64,000 nucleotides of DNA, from contig NZ_LILB01000001.1 of the NCBI RefSeq assembly GCF_001274945.1, positions 62,001 to 126,000 on the forward strand. The letters run 5' to 3'. Every line of letters starts with the position of its first letter. Position 1 is the stretch's first letter. A model generated the notes under the pieces. That model searched no databases, was not told where the DNA came from, and worked only from the letters and a program-made list of their open reading frames with translations. Shown in pieces: positions 8,149-20,984 of this stretch. The DNA is from Viridibacillus arvi. GTDB taxonomy: Bacteria > Bacillota > Bacilli > Bacillales_A > Planococcaceae. The translations under genes and the position numbers were made by a program.

Positions 8149-9372
8149 ATGATGAAGATTAGAGAGAATTCAACTGTTTTGAAAAAAGAGTTGTTGGACG
8201 ATTACAAGGAAGGTGACTTTTTTCTGGCGACGCCTTCCCAAACATTACTTGGAAAAGGTTCCTTTCTGACAGTTCCAAGTGATAAGGAGAACCGTAATCA
8301 AATGAAAAGCCTTGCAGAACGAGTGGCGGCTGTATTAAAAACTGCAAAAGAGCAAGGTCATGCCAATCCAATGGTAACTGGTGCCGTACCCTTCGATTAT
8401 AGAAAGGATGCCCAACTGATAGTACCCGCAAATATATGGTCATCAGTCCCAATGCAAGACAAATGCACCGACCAGCCTACGAAAACGAAGAAGCCTATTT
8501 ATGAAATCAAATCGGTACCGGAGCCTTCTCAATATATGGCAGGTGTGGAACGGGGCCTTACTCATATTAAAAGCGGTCATCTTGACAAAATTGTACTATC
8601 AAGATCCTTGCACCTTACTTCATCAGAAACGGTGAATATCAATCGGTTACTTCAAAATTTGGCATGCCACAATAAGAATGGTTATACCTTTGCCGTAGAT
8701 TTACCTCAGTCGGAATCGAAAATAGTGGATTCCCTAATCTCGAAAACCCTTATTGGGGCTAGTCCTGAATTGCTTGTTTCAAGAACAGGATTAGAAGTTG
8801 TGGCAAACCCTTTGGCGGGTTCTAGGCCAAGGAGTGATGATCCAATCGAAGATAAGAGACGAGCGAGCGAGTTACTCTCTTCCACTAAGGATTTACATGA
8901 ACATGCTGTTGTTGTCCATGCCGTAGCAGAAGCTCTACGACCATTTTTCAAAAAGATAGATGTACCAGAAAGACCAATAGTGATACATACCGAAACCATG
9001 TGGCACCTTTCTACAGAAGTAACAGGAGAGCTTGAAGATCCTGCAACTTCCTCGTTGGAGCTAGCAATCGCGCTTCATCCGACTCCTGCCGTTTGTGGCT
9101 CACCGTCTGACTTGGCCCGAGTAGCCATTCAGGAAATCGAACCGTTCGATCGTGGATTTTTCACGGGTATGGTCGGCTGGTGCAATGCAGAAGGAGACGG
9201 CGAGTGGATCGTTACCATTCGGTGCGCGGAGGTGGAAAAACAAACTCTTCGCTTATTCGCTGGGGCAGGGGTAGTTGCAGAATCGAAACCAGAAGAGGAA
9301 TTGGCGGAAACTTCAGCTAAATTTCAAACGATGCTGCGTGCAATGGGAATAGATGCAAAGTCATTAAACTAA
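8149..9372 (+). CDS. dhbC: Isochorismate synthase DhbC
   Basis: This 407-aa chorismate-utilising enzyme converts chorismate to isochorismate, the committed step to DHB. The C-terminal two thirds form the chorismate-binding fold, with family landmarks IVLSRSL, the ASPELL segment, NPLAGSRPR, the [10 protein letters not shown] stretch, [10 protein letters not shown], and the closing [16 protein letters not shown]. The length matches Bacillus DhbC (about 398 aa). TTGGAGGG lies upstream of the ATG. It sits between dhbA and dhbE in one operon and is co-regulated through Fur. Confidence 0.96.
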   Translation: MMKIRENSTVLKKELLDDYKEGDFFLATPSQTLLGKGSFLTVPSDKENRNQMKSLAERVAAVLKTAKEQGHANPMVTGAVPFDYRKDAQLIVPANIWSSVPMQDKCTDQPTKTKKPIYEIKSVPEPSQYMAGVERGLTHIKSGHLDKIVLSRSLHLTSSETVNINRLLQNLACHNKNGYTFAVDLPQSESKIVDSLISKTLIGASPELLVSRTGLEVVANPLAGSRPRSDDPIEDKRRASELLSSTKDLHEHAVVVHAVAEALRPFFKKIDVPERPIVIHTETMWHLSTEVTGELEDPATSSLELAIALHPTPAVCGSPSDLARVAIQEIEPFDRGFFTGMVGWCNAEGDGEWIVTIRCAEVEKQTLRLFAGAGVVAESKPEEELAETSAKFQTMLRAMGIDAKSLN

Positions 9373-9392
9373 AGTATGTAGGGGGATAAAGA

Positions 9393-11018
9393 ATGTTAGC
9401 AGGGTGTTCTTCTTGGCCTAAAGATTATTCAGATTTATATAAAAGGGAGGGATGTTGGAAAGGGGAAACCTTCGGGGAAATGTTGCGTGATCGTGCCCAG
9501 AAACAAGGTAATAGAATCGCCGTTACATGCAGAGACAGAAACGTGAGCTATGCGGAATTGGATAATAGGGCTGATCATTTGGCTGTAGGATTACAGGAAC
9601 TGGGGATAAAGAAAATGGACAGGGTAGTCGTCCAGCTTCCCAACTTAATCGAGTTCTTTGAAGTTTGTTTTGCATTATTTAGATTAGGCGCTTTGCCTGT
9701 GTTTGCACTTCCTTCACATCGAAGCAGTGAAATTAACTATTTTTGCGAGTTCGCTGAGGCGGTTGCCTACATCATCCCTGATAATCACGCTGGTTTCGAT
9801 CATCGTACTCTAGCAAGAAGTGCAAAAGATAAGAATGAAAAATTAAAAGTTATTGTCACGGGTGATGCAGAGGAATTTGTGAATTTGGCGGATTTATATA
9901 TTGATTCCCCTAAAAAAGTTGAAGCAAAAGTGGCTTCAAGTGACATTGCCTTTCTTCAATTATCCGGCGGAAGTACAGGTCTATCAAAACTGATCCCAAG
10001 AACACATGATGATTATATATACAGTTTGCGGGTTAGCGCCGAAATTTGTCAGTTAGACAAGGATAGTGTATATCTGGCCGTGCTACCAATCGCCCATAAC
10101 TATCCACTGAGCTCGCCAGGTATTTTTGGCACGCTATATGCGGGAGGCAGGGTGGTCCTTTCATCTGGCCCTAGTCCTGACGAAGCATTTCCGCTTATTG
10201 AAAAACAAGGCGTGACGATTACTGCTCTTGTACCGCCCCTTGCCTTGAGGTGGCTTGATGCGATATCCACCCGTGACCATGATTTATCCAGCCTCCAAGT
10301 CCTGCAGGTTGGAGGAGCGAAGTTTAGTGCGGAAGCTGCTCGTCGGATATATCCTGCTTTTGGCTGTAAGTTACAACAAGTATTTGGCATGGCTGAAGGA
10401 CTAGTTAACTATACAAGATTAAACGATCCAGAAGAGATAATCATCAATACTCAAGGCAGGCCGATGTCGAAATATGATGAAATTCGTATTGTTGATGAGG
10501 AAGACAGGGATGTTGAGCAGGGAAAAGTAGGGCATTTGTTAACCAGAGGCCCTTATACCATCCGTGGTTACTACAAAGCCGAAGAGCATAATGCGAAGGC
10601 ATTCACATTGGACGGATTCTACCGAACAGGTGATTTAGTAAGTATGACCTCTACCGGCTATATAGTTGTAGAAGGCCGAGATAAGGACCAAATCAACCGT
10701 GGCGGAGAAAAGATTGCCGCTGAGGAAGTTGAAAATCATCTCTTGGCACATGATGCGGTACATGATGTAGCCATCGTTTCCATGTCCGATGATTATTTAG
10801 GGGAGAGATCATGTGCCTTTGTGATACCGCGTCAGAAGGCCCCTACGGCAAAGGAACTTAAACAATTCCTGAAGGAGCGGGGACTTGCGACTTTTAAAAT
10901 TCCTGATCGAATAGAGTTTACCAATTCTTTTCCAAAAACGCCTTTAGGAAAAGTGAGTAAAAAAGCATTACGACAAATTATATCAGATAAACTGAACAAT
11001 CGAATTACGCTGAAGTAA
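9393..11018 (+). CDS. dhbE: 2,3-dihydroxybenzoate-AMP ligase DhbE
   Basis: This 541-aa stand-alone adenylation enzyme activates DHB with ATP and loads it onto the aryl-carrier domain of DhbB. The AMP-binding core motifs are visible: [14 protein letters not shown] (P-loop-like A3), VFGMAEG (A5), YRTGD (A7), and the C-terminal hinge and lysine motif [12 protein letters not shown] (A10). The N-terminal [15 protein letters not shown] is typical of DhbE/EntE. AGGGGG is placed before the ATG. It lies 20 bp after dhbC and 27 bp before dhbB. Confidence 0.96.
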   Translation: MLAGCSSWPKDYSDLYKREGCWKGETFGEMLRDRAQKQGNRIAVTCRDRNVSYAELDNRADHLAVGLQELGIKKMDRVVVQLPNLIEFFEVCFALFRLGALPVFALPSHRSSEINYFCEFAEAVAYIIPDNHAGFDHRTLARSAKDKNEKLKVIVTGDAEEFVNLADLYIDSPKKVEAKVASSDIAFLQLSGGSTGLSKLIPRTHDDYIYSLRVSAEICQLDKDSVYLAVLPIAHNYPLSSPGIFGTLYAGGRVVLSSGPSPDEAFPLIEKQGVTITALVPPLALRWLDAISTRDHDLSSLQVLQVGGAKFSAEAARRIYPAFGCKLQQVFGMAEGLVNYTRLNDPEEIIINTQGRPMSKYDEIRIVDEEDRDVEQGKVGHLLTRGPYTIRGYYKAEEHNAKAFTLDGFYRTGDLVSMTSTGYIVVEGRDKDQINRGGEKIAAEEVENHLLAHDAVHDVAIVSMSDDYLGERSCAFVIPRQKAPTAKELKQFLKERGLATFKIPDRIEFTNSFPKTPLGKVSKKALRQIISDKLNNRITLK

Positions 11019-11045
11019 ATAAAAAACAATAGAAGGAGTGATTTG

Positions 11046-11960
11046 ATGGCTATTCCTGCTATCACACCGTATGCAATGCCTGTGGAATCCGAGTTACCAA
11101 AAAATAAAGTTTCGTGGAAAGTAGATCCGTCGCGTTCGGTACTTCTTGTTCATGATATGCAACAATACTTCCTAGATTACTATACAGTAACCGAATCACC
11201 GATAACGGAACTGATATCGCATATACAGTCAATAAAAAGTCGTTGCGTAGAACTAGGCATCCCTGTCGTTTATACAGCACAACCGGGCAATCAAAACTCT
11301 GAGGATCGCGCACTGCTTACCGATTTTTGGGGTCCAGGGCTTGATGACGATATCAATCAAACAAAAGTCGTTGACGAGGTTGCTCCAAGCGAGGATGACA
11401 TTGTCCTTACTAAATGGCGTTATAGTGCATTCAAGCGGACAAATCTTCTCGAAATGATGAAGGAGCAAGGCCGTGATCAACTTATTATTTGTGGCGTATA
11501 TGCACATATTGGCTGCCTTCTGACAGCAAGTGAGGCCTTTATGCTGGATATAAAACCATTTTTGGTATCTGATGCAGTAGCGGACTTTTCATTAGAAGAA
11601 CATAAAATGGCGATTAAATATGCAGCTGAACGCTGTGCTGTAACAATTTCTACATCTCAGTTGCTTGAACAATTGAAAAGCGGAGAGCAAGTATTGGCTG
11701 GGACCTCACAAGAAAATGATGAGCATTGTTTGACTTTGGATGGTCTAAGGATTCAAATCGCTGAACTCCTAGGTGAATCACCATCGGATATCGGTGACAA
11801 CGAGGATATAGTGGATATAGGTATGGATTCGATAAGAATGATGACCCTTGTTGAAATTCTAAGAGGAAAAGGGGCAGAGATAAATTTCATGCAGATGGCT
11901 GAAAAACCTACGATTGCCGCCTGGTGGGAACTATTATCTTCACAAAAGGTGTTAGCTTGA
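11046..11960 (+). CDS. dhbB: Bifunctional isochorismatase / aryl carrier protein DhbB
   Basis: The N-terminal about 210 residues form the isochorismatase domain (LLVHDMQQYF, TKWRYSAF, GVYAHIGCL), which hydrolyses isochorismate to dihydro-DHB and pyruvate. The C-terminal about 75 residues form an aryl carrier domain with the 4'-phosphopantetheine attachment site GMDSIRMM, Ser262. The protein is 304 aa, normal for DhbB. The ATG at 11046 has AAGGAG 8 nt upstream, and I reject the overlapping TTG at 11043. It passes DHB to the first condensation domain of DhbF. Confidence 0.95.
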   Translation: MAIPAITPYAMPVESELPKNKVSWKVDPSRSVLLVHDMQQYFLDYYTVTESPITELISHIQSIKSRCVELGIPVVYTAQPGNQNSEDRALLTDFWGPGLDDDINQTKVVDEVAPSEDDIVLTKWRYSAFKRTNLLEMMKEQGRDQLIICGVYAHIGCLLTASEAFMLDIKPFLVSDAVADFSLEEHKMAIKYAAERCAVTISTSQLLEQLKSGEQVLAGTSQENDEHCLTLDGLRIQIAELLGESPSDIGDNEDIVDIGMDSIRMMTLVEILRGKGAEINFMQMAEKPTIAAWWELLSSQKVLA

Positions 11961-11988
11961 ATTAAAAATAGGAAGGAGGTAAGGCAGA

Positions 11989-14900
11989 GTGCTTAATATT
12001 CAGGATCAAGATGTGCGCTGGACGTTGTCCGGCGCGCAATCCGGTATCTGGTTCGCTCAGCAGCTTGAGCCAGATAACTCGATTTATAACACAGGGGAAT
12101 ACATAGAAATTGTTGGACAGTTTGATATAGAGCATTTTGAACATGCACTGAGGCAGGCGGTTAAGGAAGCGGAGTTTTTACATGTCCGTTTTGGCGAGGA
12201 TTACAATGGACCGTTTCAAATCAGTGGAGAATCGGTTGATTTCCCTTTTAATTTCATGGATATGAGTAGAGAGGAAAATTCTCAGGAGAAGGCTATACAA
12301 TGGATGAAAAAAGATTTGGCTCATCCTATTGACCTGAAAAGTGACCCGCTCTTCAATCAGGTCTTATTCAAGGTGGATTCGGACCGCTTTTTCTGGTATC
12401 AACGCATTCACCATATTGTCATGGATGCATTTGGATTCTCACTTATATCACAACGTGTAGCCAAACTATACACGGCACTGCAAAAAGGACAAAGTTTGGA
12501 CGAAGGTGCTTTTTCTCCTTTACGTTCACTTCTTGAGGAAGATAAGTCGTACCGAGAATCCGAAAAGTTCGACATTGATCGTAAGTTTTGGCAAGAACGT
12601 TTTGCAGATCAGCCGGAGGTTATGAGCCTAGCAGATCGAGCACCTAGGACCTCTAAAGGCTTCCTTAGTCAAACGGGTTATCTATCATCTTCCGCGACAC
12701 AAGCCTTAAAAGCGAATGCGCATATATATTCGGGAAGTTGGCATGAAGTGGTGATTGCAGTAACGGCTGTTTATGTGAACCGTTTGACAGGTTCGGAAAA
12801 GGTCATCCTGAGTTTACCGATGATGGGTCGCTTGGGTTCTTCCTCTTTGAATATCCCTAGTATGGTAATGAATCTATTGCCACTTCGGTTGTCTGTACAG
12901 CCAGAGATGAGTTTTAAAGAGTTGGTGAAGCAGGTTTCTAAGGAAGTCCGCACTATCCGCCGCCATCAAAAATACCGACATGAAGAATTGCGACGTGACC
13001 TTAAATTGCTTGGTGATAATCAGCGATTATTCGGACCACAAATTAATGTCATGCCTTTTGATTATGGACTCGATTTTTCAGGGAGTAAGGCGATTACACA
13101 TAAGCTAGCCACCGGTCCTGTCGATGATTTGTCGATTAACATCTACGACAAGTCTGATGGAAAAGGGCTGAGGATTGATCTAGATGCTAACCCCGATGTA
13201 TATAGCATAGAAGATTTAAGTACACATCATTCGCGTTTTTTGAGTTTTCTTGAAAAGGTCGCGATTGCAGAGAAGAATCAATCGATTGGGGAAATTGAGC
13301 TTCTTTTTCCTGAGGAACACCAGCAAGTCCTGCTTGAATGGAATCGAACGGCAAAAGATCTTTCATCTGGGCTTTTACCAGGATCGTTCGAGGATCAAGT
13401 TTCTAAAACACCTGATTTGACAGCAATAATGGATGGAAATACTAATCTTACTTATAAAGATTTAAACAAGCGAGTCAATCGACTGTCGCACCTCCTTTTG
13501 GAGAAGGGACTGGGACCAGAAAAATTCGTGGCTATAGCTCTGACGCGTTCTATGGATATGGTTATTTCCATGTTGGCTGTGTTAAAAACCGGTGCAGCAT
13601 ATTTACCTATCGACCCAGATTATCCATCAGATCGAATCGAATTTATGCTTGATGATGCCATGCCTGCAGCAATCATAACTAGTAAAGGGATTGCTTCTAA
13701 ATTATCTGTTACCGAAGGAACGGAGCGCATCATATTGGATGAGAAAAAGACCATTACTGCTCTGAGGAATCAGCCAGATATAAATGTGGAGGATGAAAAA
13801 AGAAATGGAACCATGTCCCCACTTAACCCGGCTTATATGATTTACACGTCGGGTTCTACGGGGAAGCCAAAGGGTGTCGTAATCCAATCGGCAAGCCTTA
13901 TCAATTTCCTTACTTCGATGCAAAGCAAATTTTCTTTAAATCAACGAGATCGGCTATTGGCAGTTACAACCATCGCTTTTGATATATCTGTTTTGGAAAT
14001 CTTCATGCCACTTCTGAATGGGGCAAGCTGTGTCATAGCTACTAAGGAAACGGTTCAAGACCCTAGGACTTTGTCTGAGATAATCGTTCAACATGATATA
14101 AGCATCATGCAGGCCACACCTACACTTTGGCATTCACTTGTAGCGAATTATCCTGAAGTGATAAAGAATCTTAGAGTGCTAGTAGGAGGAGAGGCACTTT
14201 CAATCAGTCTAACCAACGCCTTACACCAATTAGGATGTGAAGTGACGAATCTGTACGGACCGACGGAAACGACAATATGGTCCACATCCATTACGCTTGA
14301 ACCGAATCAGGGTGGTATGCCCTCTATCGGCAAGCCCATTTGGAATACACAGGTTTATGTGCTGGATGCTGCTTTGAAGCCTGTTCCTAAAGGAACTGTA
14401 GGTGAATTATATATTGCCGGTGCAGGGCTAGCACGTGGATATTTAGGTCGCCCGAATTTAACTGCTGAGCGATTTGTCGCTAATCCTTATGGTTCAAAGG
14501 GTAGCCGTATGTATCGAACCGGCGATCTTGTTCGTTGGCGTGGCGAGGGCTCACTGGATTATATAAGTAGGGCTGATCATCAAATTAAAATACGAGGGTT
14601 TCGTATTGAAATAGGGGAAATTGAAGCAAAGCTTACCAATCATCCTGACATTGAACAGGCTGCAGTCATCGTTCGCGAAGATCAGCCCGGGGATAAACGC
14701 ATCGTTGCCTATATCGTTCGTTCTATAGATGCACCAGTAAATATTGTGGAAATTCGGGAATTTGTAGGCAGTGGTTTGCCGGAATACATGGTTCCATCCG
14801 CTATTGTTGAGATGAATGAGTTGCCATTGACTCCAAATGGAAAGCTCAACCGGAAGGAATTACCCGTGCCTGATCTCACTACACTTGTTTCTGATCGCGC

Positions 14901-17900
14901 TCCTAGAACACCGCAGGAGGAAATAGTCAGTGATCTTTTCGCCGAAGTTCTTGGTCTTTCACGAGTAGGTATAGATGATAGTTTCTTTAATTTAGGCGGT
15001 CACTCTCTTCTTGCCTCCACTTTGATGGCGCGAATAAGAGATACATTCGGAGTTGAAATAGGCATTGGTAAACTGTTTGAGACACCGACCGTTTCTGGTC
15101 TTGTCAAACAGCTTTCCAATGGGAGGAGTGCGAGGTTGCCTGTTAAAAAGGCACATAGACCAGAACAGGTCCCTCTTTCCTTTGCCCAACGGCGATTATG
15201 GTTCCTTCATAGTCTTGAAGGACCTAGCCCGACGTATAATATTCCGCTCGTTGCTGAATTGTCCGGCGAAATTGATACCAGGGCTCTCGAAGCTGCTATT
15301 AATGATGTAGTCGAGCGCCATGAAGCTTTACGAACGATCTTTCCCGTTACATCGGGTACAGCTCATCAATATGTGCTAGATTCTCCCGAGGTGCATGTGG
15401 AATTATTGGTATCACACATTTACGAGGCTGAGCTTGAAGCAGAAATTTTTATCGCTACGAGATACAGTTTCAATCTTGCAAAAGAACCGGCCATTTGTGC
15501 CCAGCTTTTCACAATGGCACCTGACAAGCATGTATTGGTTTTATTATTGCATCATATTGCAGGAGATGGATGGTCACTTACACCGCTTACTCGCGATCTG
15601 ACCGCCGCTTATGTGGCGCGAAGTAAAGGTGTCGAGCCTAACCTATCGCCGTTGCCAGTACAGTATGCAGATTATGCGCTCTGGCAGGAAAATCTTTTAG
15701 GAAGTGAAAGTGATGAAAACAGTTTAGCCAATGAACAAATGGATTACTGGAAAGAGACATTAGCTAACTTGCCAGACCAATTAGAACTGTCTACTGATTA
15801 TCCACGTCCCCTGGAATCCAGTTATCGAGGGGGTACGATTGAATTTTCGATAAATCCCGAAATGCATCAACGTTTATTGGATTTGGCTCGTGAAAATGGT
15901 GTCAGCTTATTCATGGTGTTGCAATCCGGTCTGACTGCCCTTCTCACTCGACTTGGAGCAGGTAACGATATTCCGATCGGAAGTCCGATAGCAGGTCGAA
16001 GTGATGATGCTTTAAGCGACCTGGTAGGGATGTTTATCAACACCTTAGTCTTACGGACGGATACATCCGGTAACCCTACTTTCCGAGAGCTTCTTGACAG
16101 GGTGCGAAGGGTCAATTTACATGCTTATGAGCATCAAGATTTGCCATTTGAGCGTCTGGTGGAAGTATTGAATCCAGTTCGGTCCCGATCTAGGCATCCA
16201 TTATTCCAGATTATGTTGGCGCTGCAAAATACACCTGATCCTAAATTGGAGTTTCCAGGGGTACAATCCAACCTGAAGTTATATAGCGTAGGTGCTTCGA
16301 AATTCGATTTGACCATAGAATTCCGTGAAGTGCATGCTGAAAACGGCAGTCCGGATGGGATTAGCGGATTCCTTGAATATAGTACAGATCTATTTAAGCG
16401 GGAGACCGCCGAGATGTTAATATATCGTTTATTAAGGCTATTGGACGGCGCCATTTCGGAACCGAATCAGCATATTGGACTTTTGGATATACTGGCACCT
16501 GATGAGCGTCAAAAACTACTTGTGGATTGGAATGGGAGTTCCGAGGAAATAGCGCAGACGAGCATACCTGCACTACTTGAAGAACAGGTGAGAAAGTATC
16601 CTAACAATATTGCATTGGTATATGGGGACGCTTCATTGACATATGAAGCGGTAAATGAAAAAGCCAACCAGCTTGCCCATCTGCTGATTGCAAATGGTAT
16701 TGGGCCGGAGCAGTTTGTCGCATTGGCCATGCCTAGATCATTGGAAATGGTTGTAGGATTGATAGCTGTACTCAAGGCAGGTGCCGCATATTTGCCTCTA
16801 GATCCTGAATATCCAAATGATAGATTAACGTTTATGCTTCAAGATGCTCAGCCAACTTGTGTCCTAACAAGTTCGAGTGTAGCTACGAAGCTTCCCGAGA
16901 TGCATGATATTAGGCAAATCATACTTGATGAAGAAAGTACGATAGAAGAATTGGTACAACATTCTACACTTAATCCAACGGATAGTAATCTAATTCAATC
17001 ATTATCACCTTTAAATTCAGCTTATATTATTTATACTTCCGGTTCTACCGGTGTACCAAAAGGAGTCGTAGTTCCCCATCAGAATGTAATTAGACTGTTT
17101 GCATCAACGGAACATTGGTACCAATTCAATTCTGAAGATGTCTGGACCATGTTCCACTCTTACGCTTTTGATTTTTCGGTTTGGGAGATTTGGGGAGCAT
17201 TACTTAACGGAGGCAAGCTAGTTGTTGTTCCTCATTCAATCAGCAGGTCACCGGAGGAATTTTTACAACTACTTGCAAAAGAAAGAGTAACGGTACTAAA
17301 CCAGACCCCATCAGCATTTTATTCATTAATGCAGGCAGATCGGGAAATGCCGACAATAGGTCAGGAACTTGCATTACGTTACGTAATCTATGGTGGAGAG
17401 GCACTTGAACTAAGTCGTTTGAAGGACTGGTATAGCCGTCATCCGGAGAATTCGCCATATCTAATCAACATGTATGGAATCACGGAAACTACCGTCCATG
17501 TCAGCTATCTTGAGCTTAATCAGAATATTACATCACTAAAAGCAAATAGCCTCATTGGCTGTGCAATACCTGATCTGGGGGTGTATGTGTTAGATGCTAG
17601 CTTACAACCAGTTCCGTCAGGAGTGGTGGGGGAACTCTATGTTTCCGGACCTGGTCTAGCCCGTGGTTATTTGGGTCGCCCAGGTTTGACGGCGGACCGT
17701 TTTGTCGCGAACCCATTCAGTTTATCTGGTGACAGGATGTACCGCACTGGAGATTTGGCTCGATGGCGCGAGGATGGATCTTTGGATTATATGGGACGTG
17801 CTGATCATCAGATTAAAATCCGCGGATTCCGTATTGAGTTGGGTGAAATCGAAGCATCGATTGCTCAACATTCCGATATTGAACAAGTTGCAGTAATGGT

Positions 17901-19173
17901 TCGTGAAGACAACCCAGGTGACAAGCGTCTTGTCGCATATGTAGTACCTGCATCGAATGTGACCTTTGATCCTACACAAGTACGTCGCTTTGTTGCTGAA
18001 GGCCTTCCTGATTATATGGTTCCTTCCACTTTTGTTGAAATGGAAGAATTACCTTTGACACAAAATGGTAAGTTGGATCGCAAGGCATTACCAGCGCCGG
18101 AATTCGGTGTCATTCGATCAGGGCGCGGTCCGAGAACCCCACAGGAAGAGATTCTTTGCGACCTTTTTATGGAGGTTCTCAATTTGCCTCATGTCGGAAT
18201 AGAAGACGGATTCTTTGATCTTGGTGGTCACTCGTTGCTAGCTGTCCATTTAATGAGCAAAATCCGTGAAGCGCTTGGAGTTGAGCTGAGTATTGGTAAC
18301 CTATTCGAGGCTCCGACTGTTGCGGGGCTCGCTGAGCGACTTGAAATGGGTACAAGCCTAAGTGCTTTGGATGTCCTGCTGCCGCTTAGGGAAAATGGGG
18401 TAGAACTTCCGTTATTTTGTGTACATCCAGCAGGTGGACTTAGCTGGTGCTATGCGGGGCTGATGACTGCTCTAGGACCTGACTATCCAATCTATGGGTT
18501 ACAAGCACGTGGCATATCACAGAAAGAGCAATTACCGAAAACGCTGATTGAAATGGCAGCGGACTATATAGATCAGTTACGGACTATCCAGCCAAAAGGA
18601 CCTTACCATCTATTGGGATGGTCTCTCGGAGGCAATGTCGTTCATGCAATGGCAACCCAACTACAAAATGAAGGAGAGGACGTTCGCCTTGTCGCAATCC
18701 TCGATGCATATCCAAGTCATTTCTTGCCGATAAATGAGGCACCAGATGATGAGGAAGCTTTAATCGCGCTGCTTGCATTGGGTGGATACGATCCTGATAG
18801 TCTAGGAGACCAGCCGTTGGATAATGCCAGTGCCATAGAAATACTGCGTAGGGACGGAAGTGCATTGGCTAGTTTAGAAGAAGAAACGATTCTGAACCTT
18901 AAAGAGACCTATGTGAATTCAGTTCGGATTATGAGTGAGTATAAACCAAAGACCTTTAAAGGGGATGTACTGTTCTTTAGATCGACGATTATTCCGGACT
19001 GGTTTAATCCCATTCACCCAGAAACATGGAACCCATTCATCCATGGGGAAATTGAACAGCATGATATCGATTGCCGCCATAAGGATATGTGTCAACCAGG
19101 ACCGCTTGCTGAAATAGGCAAGGTGATTGCTGAAAAACTTTTCAATATGAAGAAGTTAGCTGAGATTAATTAA
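11989..19173 (+). CDS. dhbF: Bacillibactin-type NRPS DhbF (C-A-PCP-C-A-PCP-TE)
   Basis: This 2394-aa dimodular synthetase assembles DHB-Gly-Thr units and cyclises three of them. C1 (about 10-450) has HHIVMDAFG at 141-149. A1 (about 455-965) has the specificity residues D-I-L-Q-L-G-L-I-W, the glycine code. PCP1 has GGHS with Ser1006. C2 (about 1055-1490) has HHIAGDG at 1188. A2 (about 1510-2015) has D-F-W-N-I-G-M-V-H, the threonine code. PCP2 has Ser2082. The thioesterase has GWSLGG with Ser2212. B. subtilis DhbF is of nearly the same length and order. The GTG start follows GGAAGGAGG. Both PCPs need activation by the Sfp-type enzyme at 20985. It lies 28 bp after dhbB and 14 bp before the MbtH gene. 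Confidence 0.97.
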   Translation: MLNIQDQDVRWTLSGAQSGIWFAQQLEPDNSIYNTGEYIEIVGQFDIEHFEHALRQAVKEAEFLHVRFGEDYNGPFQISGESVDFPFNFMDMSREENSQEKAIQWMKKDLAHPIDLKSDPLFNQVLFKVDSDRFFWYQRIHHIVMDAFGFSLISQRVAKLYTALQKGQSLDEGAFSPLRSLLEEDKSYRESEKFDIDRKFWQERFADQPEVMSLADRAPRTSKGFLSQTGYLSSSATQALKANAHIYSGSWHEVVIAVTAVYVNRLTGSEKVILSLPMMGRLGSSSLNIPSMVMNLLPLRLSVQPEMSFKELVKQVSKEVRTIRRHQKYRHEELRRDLKLLGDNQRLFGPQINVMPFDYGLDFSGSKAITHKLATGPVDDLSINIYDKSDGKGLRIDLDANPDVYSIEDLSTHHSRFLSFLEKVAIAEKNQSIGEIELLFPEEHQQVLLEWNRTAKDLSSGLLPGSFEDQVSKTPDLTAIMDGNTNLTYKDLNKRVNRLSHLLLEKGLGPEKFVAIALTRSMDMVISMLAVLKTGAAYLPIDPDYPSDRIEFMLDDAMPAAIITSKGIASKLSVTEGTERIILDEKKTITALRNQPDINVEDEKRNGTMSPLNPAYMIYTSGSTGKPKGVVIQSASLINFLTSMQSKFSLNQRDRLLAVTTIAFDISVLEIFMPLLNGASCVIATKETVQDPRTLSEIIVQHDISIMQATPTLWHSLVANYPEVIKNLRVLVGGEALSISLTNALHQLGCEVTNLYGPTETTIWSTSITLEPNQGGMPSIGKPIWNTQVYVLDAALKPVPKGTVGELYIAGAGLARGYLGRPNLTAERFVANPYGSKGSRMYRTGDLVRWRGEGSLDYISRADHQIKIRGFRIEIGEIEAKLTNHPDIEQAAVIVREDQPGDKRIVAYIVRSIDAPVNIVEIREFVGSGLPEYMVPSAIVEMNELPLTPNGKLNRKELPVPDLTTLVSDRAPRTPQEEIVSDLFAEVLGLSRVGIDDSFFNLGGHSLLASTLMARIRDTFGVEIGIGKLFETPTVSGLVKQLSNGRSARLPVKKAHRPEQVPLSFAQRRLWFLHSLEGPSPTYNIPLVAELSGEIDTRALEAAINDVVERHEALRTIFPVTSGTAHQYVLDSPEVHVELLVSHIYEAELEAEIFIATRYSFNLAKEPAICAQLFTMAPDKHVLVLLLHHIAGDGWSLTPLTRDLTAAYVARSKGVEPNLSPLPVQYADYALWQENLLGSESDENSLANEQMDYWKETLANLPDQLELSTDYPRPLESSYRGGTIEFSINPEMHQRLLDLARENGVSLFMVLQSGLTALLTRLGAGNDIPIGSPIAGRSDDALSDLVGMFINTLVLRTDTSGNPTFRELLDRVRRVNLHAYEHQDLPFERLVEVLNPVRSRSRHPLFQIMLALQNTPDPKLEFPGVQSNLKLYSVGASKFDLTIEFREVHAENGSPDGISGFLEYSTDLFKRETAEMLIYRLLRLLDGAISEPNQHIGLLDILAPDERQKLLVDWNGSSEEIAQTSIPALLEEQVRKYPNNIALVYGDASLTYEAVNEKANQLAHLLIANGIGPEQFVALAMPRSLEMVVGLIAVLKAGAAYLPLDPEYPNDRLTFMLQDAQPTCVLTSSSVATKLPEMHDIRQIILDEESTIEELVQHSTLNPTDSNLIQSLSPLNSAYIIYTSGSTGVPKGVVVPHQNVIRLFASTEHWYQFNSEDVWTMFHSYAFDFSVWEIWGALLNGGKLVVVPHSISRSPEEFLQLLAKERVTVLNQTPSAFYSLMQADREMPTIGQELALRYVIYGGEALELSRLKDWYSRHPENSPYLINMYGITETTVHVSYLELNQNITSLKANSLIGCAIPDLGVYVLDASLQPVPSGVVGELYVSGPGLARGYLGRPGLTADRFVANPFSLSGDRMYRTGDLARWREDGSLDYMGRADHQIKIRGFRIELGEIEASIAQHSDIEQVAVMVREDNPGDKRLVAYVVPASNVTFDPTQVRRFVAEGLPDYMVPSTFVEMEELPLTQNGKLDRKALPAPEFGVIRSGRGPRTPQEEILCDLFMEVLNLPHVGIEDGFFDLGGHSLLAVHLMSKIREALGVELSIGNLFEAPTVAGLAERLEMGTSLSALDVLLPLRENGVELPLFCVHPAGGLSWCYAGLMTALGPDYPIYGLQARGISQKEQLPKTLIEMAADYIDQLRTIQPKGPYHLLGWSLGGNVVHAMATQLQNEGEDVRLVAILDAYPSHFLPINEAPDDEEALIALLALGGYDPDSLGDQPLDNASAIEILRRDGSALASLEEETILNLKETYVNSVRIMSEYKPKTFKGDVLFFRSTIIPDWFNPIHPETWNPFIHGEIEQHDIDCRHKDMCQPGPLAEIGKVIAEKLFNMKKLAEIN

Positions 19174-19187
19174 GGAGGAAATAACGG

Positions 19188-19409
19188 ATGAGCAACCCTT
19201 TTGAGAATGAAAATGGTATCTATAATGTATTGATAAATGAAGAAGGTCAGCATTCCCTATGGCCCTCCTTTCTGGTTATTCCAGAAGGCTGGTCCATCAT
19301 ATACTGGGAGGAAAGCCGACAGGATTGCTTGGAGTACATTAACAAGAACTGGACGGACTTGCAGCCAAAAAGCTTGAAATTAGTTGCGAGTAGTGATGGA
19401 ACAAAGTGA
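19188..19409 (+). CDS. MbtH-like NRPS accessory protein
   Basis: This 73-aa cytoplasmic protein binds adenylation domains and supports their folding and activity. The family motifs are complete: NEEGQHSLWP, IPEGW, and the WTDLQPKSL C-terminal signature with the conserved Trp residues. GGAGG precedes the ATG. It starts 14 bp after dhbF and overlaps the exporter gene by four bases, so it is translationally coupled into the operon. It is likely required for the two DhbF A domains, as for ybdZ/MbtH next to Ent and Dhb systems. Confidence 0.95.
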   Translation: MSNPFENENGIYNVLINEEGQHSLWPSFLVIPEGWSIIYWEESRQDCLEYINKNWTDLQPKSLKLVASSDGTK

Positions 19410-20866
19410 AAGCAAGGATACAGCTTGACCCTAAATTAGTAGTGAGCATCGTTTATGTAGCAGCGATGTTCATGGTTTCGATGGACGGGACGATCGTCAA
19501 TGTGATCTTGCCAACGATCAGTAAGGAATTTAACATTGAACCCTCGTCAACGAGTGGTATTAACGTCGGATATTTAGTAAGTCTGGCAGTATTCCTCCCT
19601 GTAGCTGGGTGGCTTGGCGATCGTTTTGGGACCAAGAAAATCTTCTTGATGGCCTTGGGAGTCTTTACGGCGGCCTCCCTTTTATGCGGAGTTGCTAATA
19701 ATCTTCAAACCTTGAACTTGTTCCGGATTTTGCAAGGGGCAGGAGGAGGTGTCCTGACACCAGTTGGGATGGCCATTTTATTTAGAACGTTTCCTGCTGA
19801 AGAACGACCTAAGGTATCCAGGTCCCTTGTGCTTCCCATTGCCTTCGCACCAGCCATTGGTCCGATCATTGGCGGTTTTTTTGCGGAACAGCTGTCATGG
19901 CGCTGGGCGTTTTATATAAATGTCCCTTTCGGAATTATCGTCTTGTTATTTGGTTTATTGTTTTTAAAAGAACATAAGGAGCCCGCCACTGGTAGGTTGG
20001 ACCTCCCAGGATTCTTGCTATCGGCTGTAGGCTTTTCAATGTTAATGTATGCACTTAATATAGGGCCATCTAAAGGGTGGAGTTCCCCTGTCATAATGTA
20101 TACAGGATTTGTGGGTTTCGTATGTGTTTGTTCGTTTGTACTGATTGAATTGCGTGTGAATAAACCAATGCTCGATTTGCGTTTATTAAATGATCGACTG
20201 TTTCGGACCTTAGGCATCATTTCATTATTTTCAATGGCCGGATTATTGGGATTGCTCTTTGTGTTTCCACTAATGTACCAAAATGCAACGAATGCCACAC
20301 CTTTAGAAAGTGGACTTGCTACTTTTCCAGAGGCACTGGGTTTGATGGTTGCGTCTCGAATGATGCCTTGGACCTCCAAGAAACTAAGTATAAATCAGGT
20401 GATTTGGATAGGACTACTGTTGACAACTATGATTTTTTCACTGATAAGTATTGTTGGTCCTACAGCGAATTCTTGGTTCCTTCGGGTCCTATTGTTTAGC
20501 GTTGGCCTATGCTTGGGACATACTGTGGTTGCAGTCCAGTTTTCAACTTTTACTAATATCACTTCGGCTTCTATGGGAAGGGCCACTACATTGTTCAATG
20601 TTCAAAACAGAATTGGTTCTGCCTTTGGAGTAGCCATCTTAGCTAGCATTTTAGGGGCGGTGGGCAATGGATTGGTGGAAACATCTGGTGGAGAACCTTT
20701 TAATTTGGTTTCCTATCAATTAGCTCTATTCGGTTCTGTAGTTTTCCTCATAATAGCTCTATTATTTGCACTAAGTTTAAGGAAGGAAGATTTTAAGGCG
20801 GTTATATCGAAACAGGTTACTCCCAAGCCTTCTCATATAGAACCAGTCATAAGAGGAAGGGAGTAA
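19406..20866 (+). CDS. MFS drug:H+ antiporter-2-type exporter, probable siderophore efflux
   Basis: This 486-aa EmrB/QacA (DHA2)-like transporter has about 14 predicted membrane helices. The motif A-type loop GWLGDRFGTKK lies between TM2 and TM3, and the antiporter-type GAGGGVLTPVGMAI segment is in TM4-5. The GTG start overlaps the mbtH stop (GTGA), which indicates translational coupling. By position it most likely exports the finished catecholate siderophore. In B. subtilis that role belongs to the unlinked YmfD, a different MFS branch. The substrate assignment rests on operon context only. Confidence 0.85.
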   Translation: MKARIQLDPKLVVSIVYVAAMFMVSMDGTIVNVILPTISKEFNIEPSSTSGINVGYLVSLAVFLPVAGWLGDRFGTKKIFLMALGVFTAASLLCGVANNLQTLNLFRILQGAGGGVLTPVGMAILFRTFPAEERPKVSRSLVLPIAFAPAIGPIIGGFFAEQLSWRWAFYINVPFGIIVLLFGLLFLKEHKEPATGRLDLPGFLLSAVGFSMLMYALNIGPSKGWSSPVIMYTGFVGFVCVCSFVLIELRVNKPMLDLRLLNDRLFRTLGIISLFSMAGLLGLLFVFPLMYQNATNATPLESGLATFPEALGLMVASRMMPWTSKKLSINQVIWIGLLLTTMIFSLISIVGPTANSWFLRVLLFSVGLCLGHTVVAVQFSTFTNITSASMGRATTLFNVQNRIGSAFGVAILASILGAVGNGLVETSGGEPFNLVSYQLALFGSVVFLIIALLFALSLRKEDFKAVISKQVTPKPSHIEPVIRGRE

Positions 20867-20984
20867 ATCAGTTTTTATAATGGGGGGGTTGCTGTGATTT
20901 TAAACAGTGACCTCTTTGTCTCTTTGTTTTCAAACATTTTGACACTCAATTTATCGGTCAGTTAAGCGGTAGGAGGTAGGAGAA

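Noticed and set aside
19912-20379. 155-codon frame antisense to the exporter gene
   Set aside because: Shadow of a membrane-protein gene; the coding signal is on the plus strand with coupled translation.
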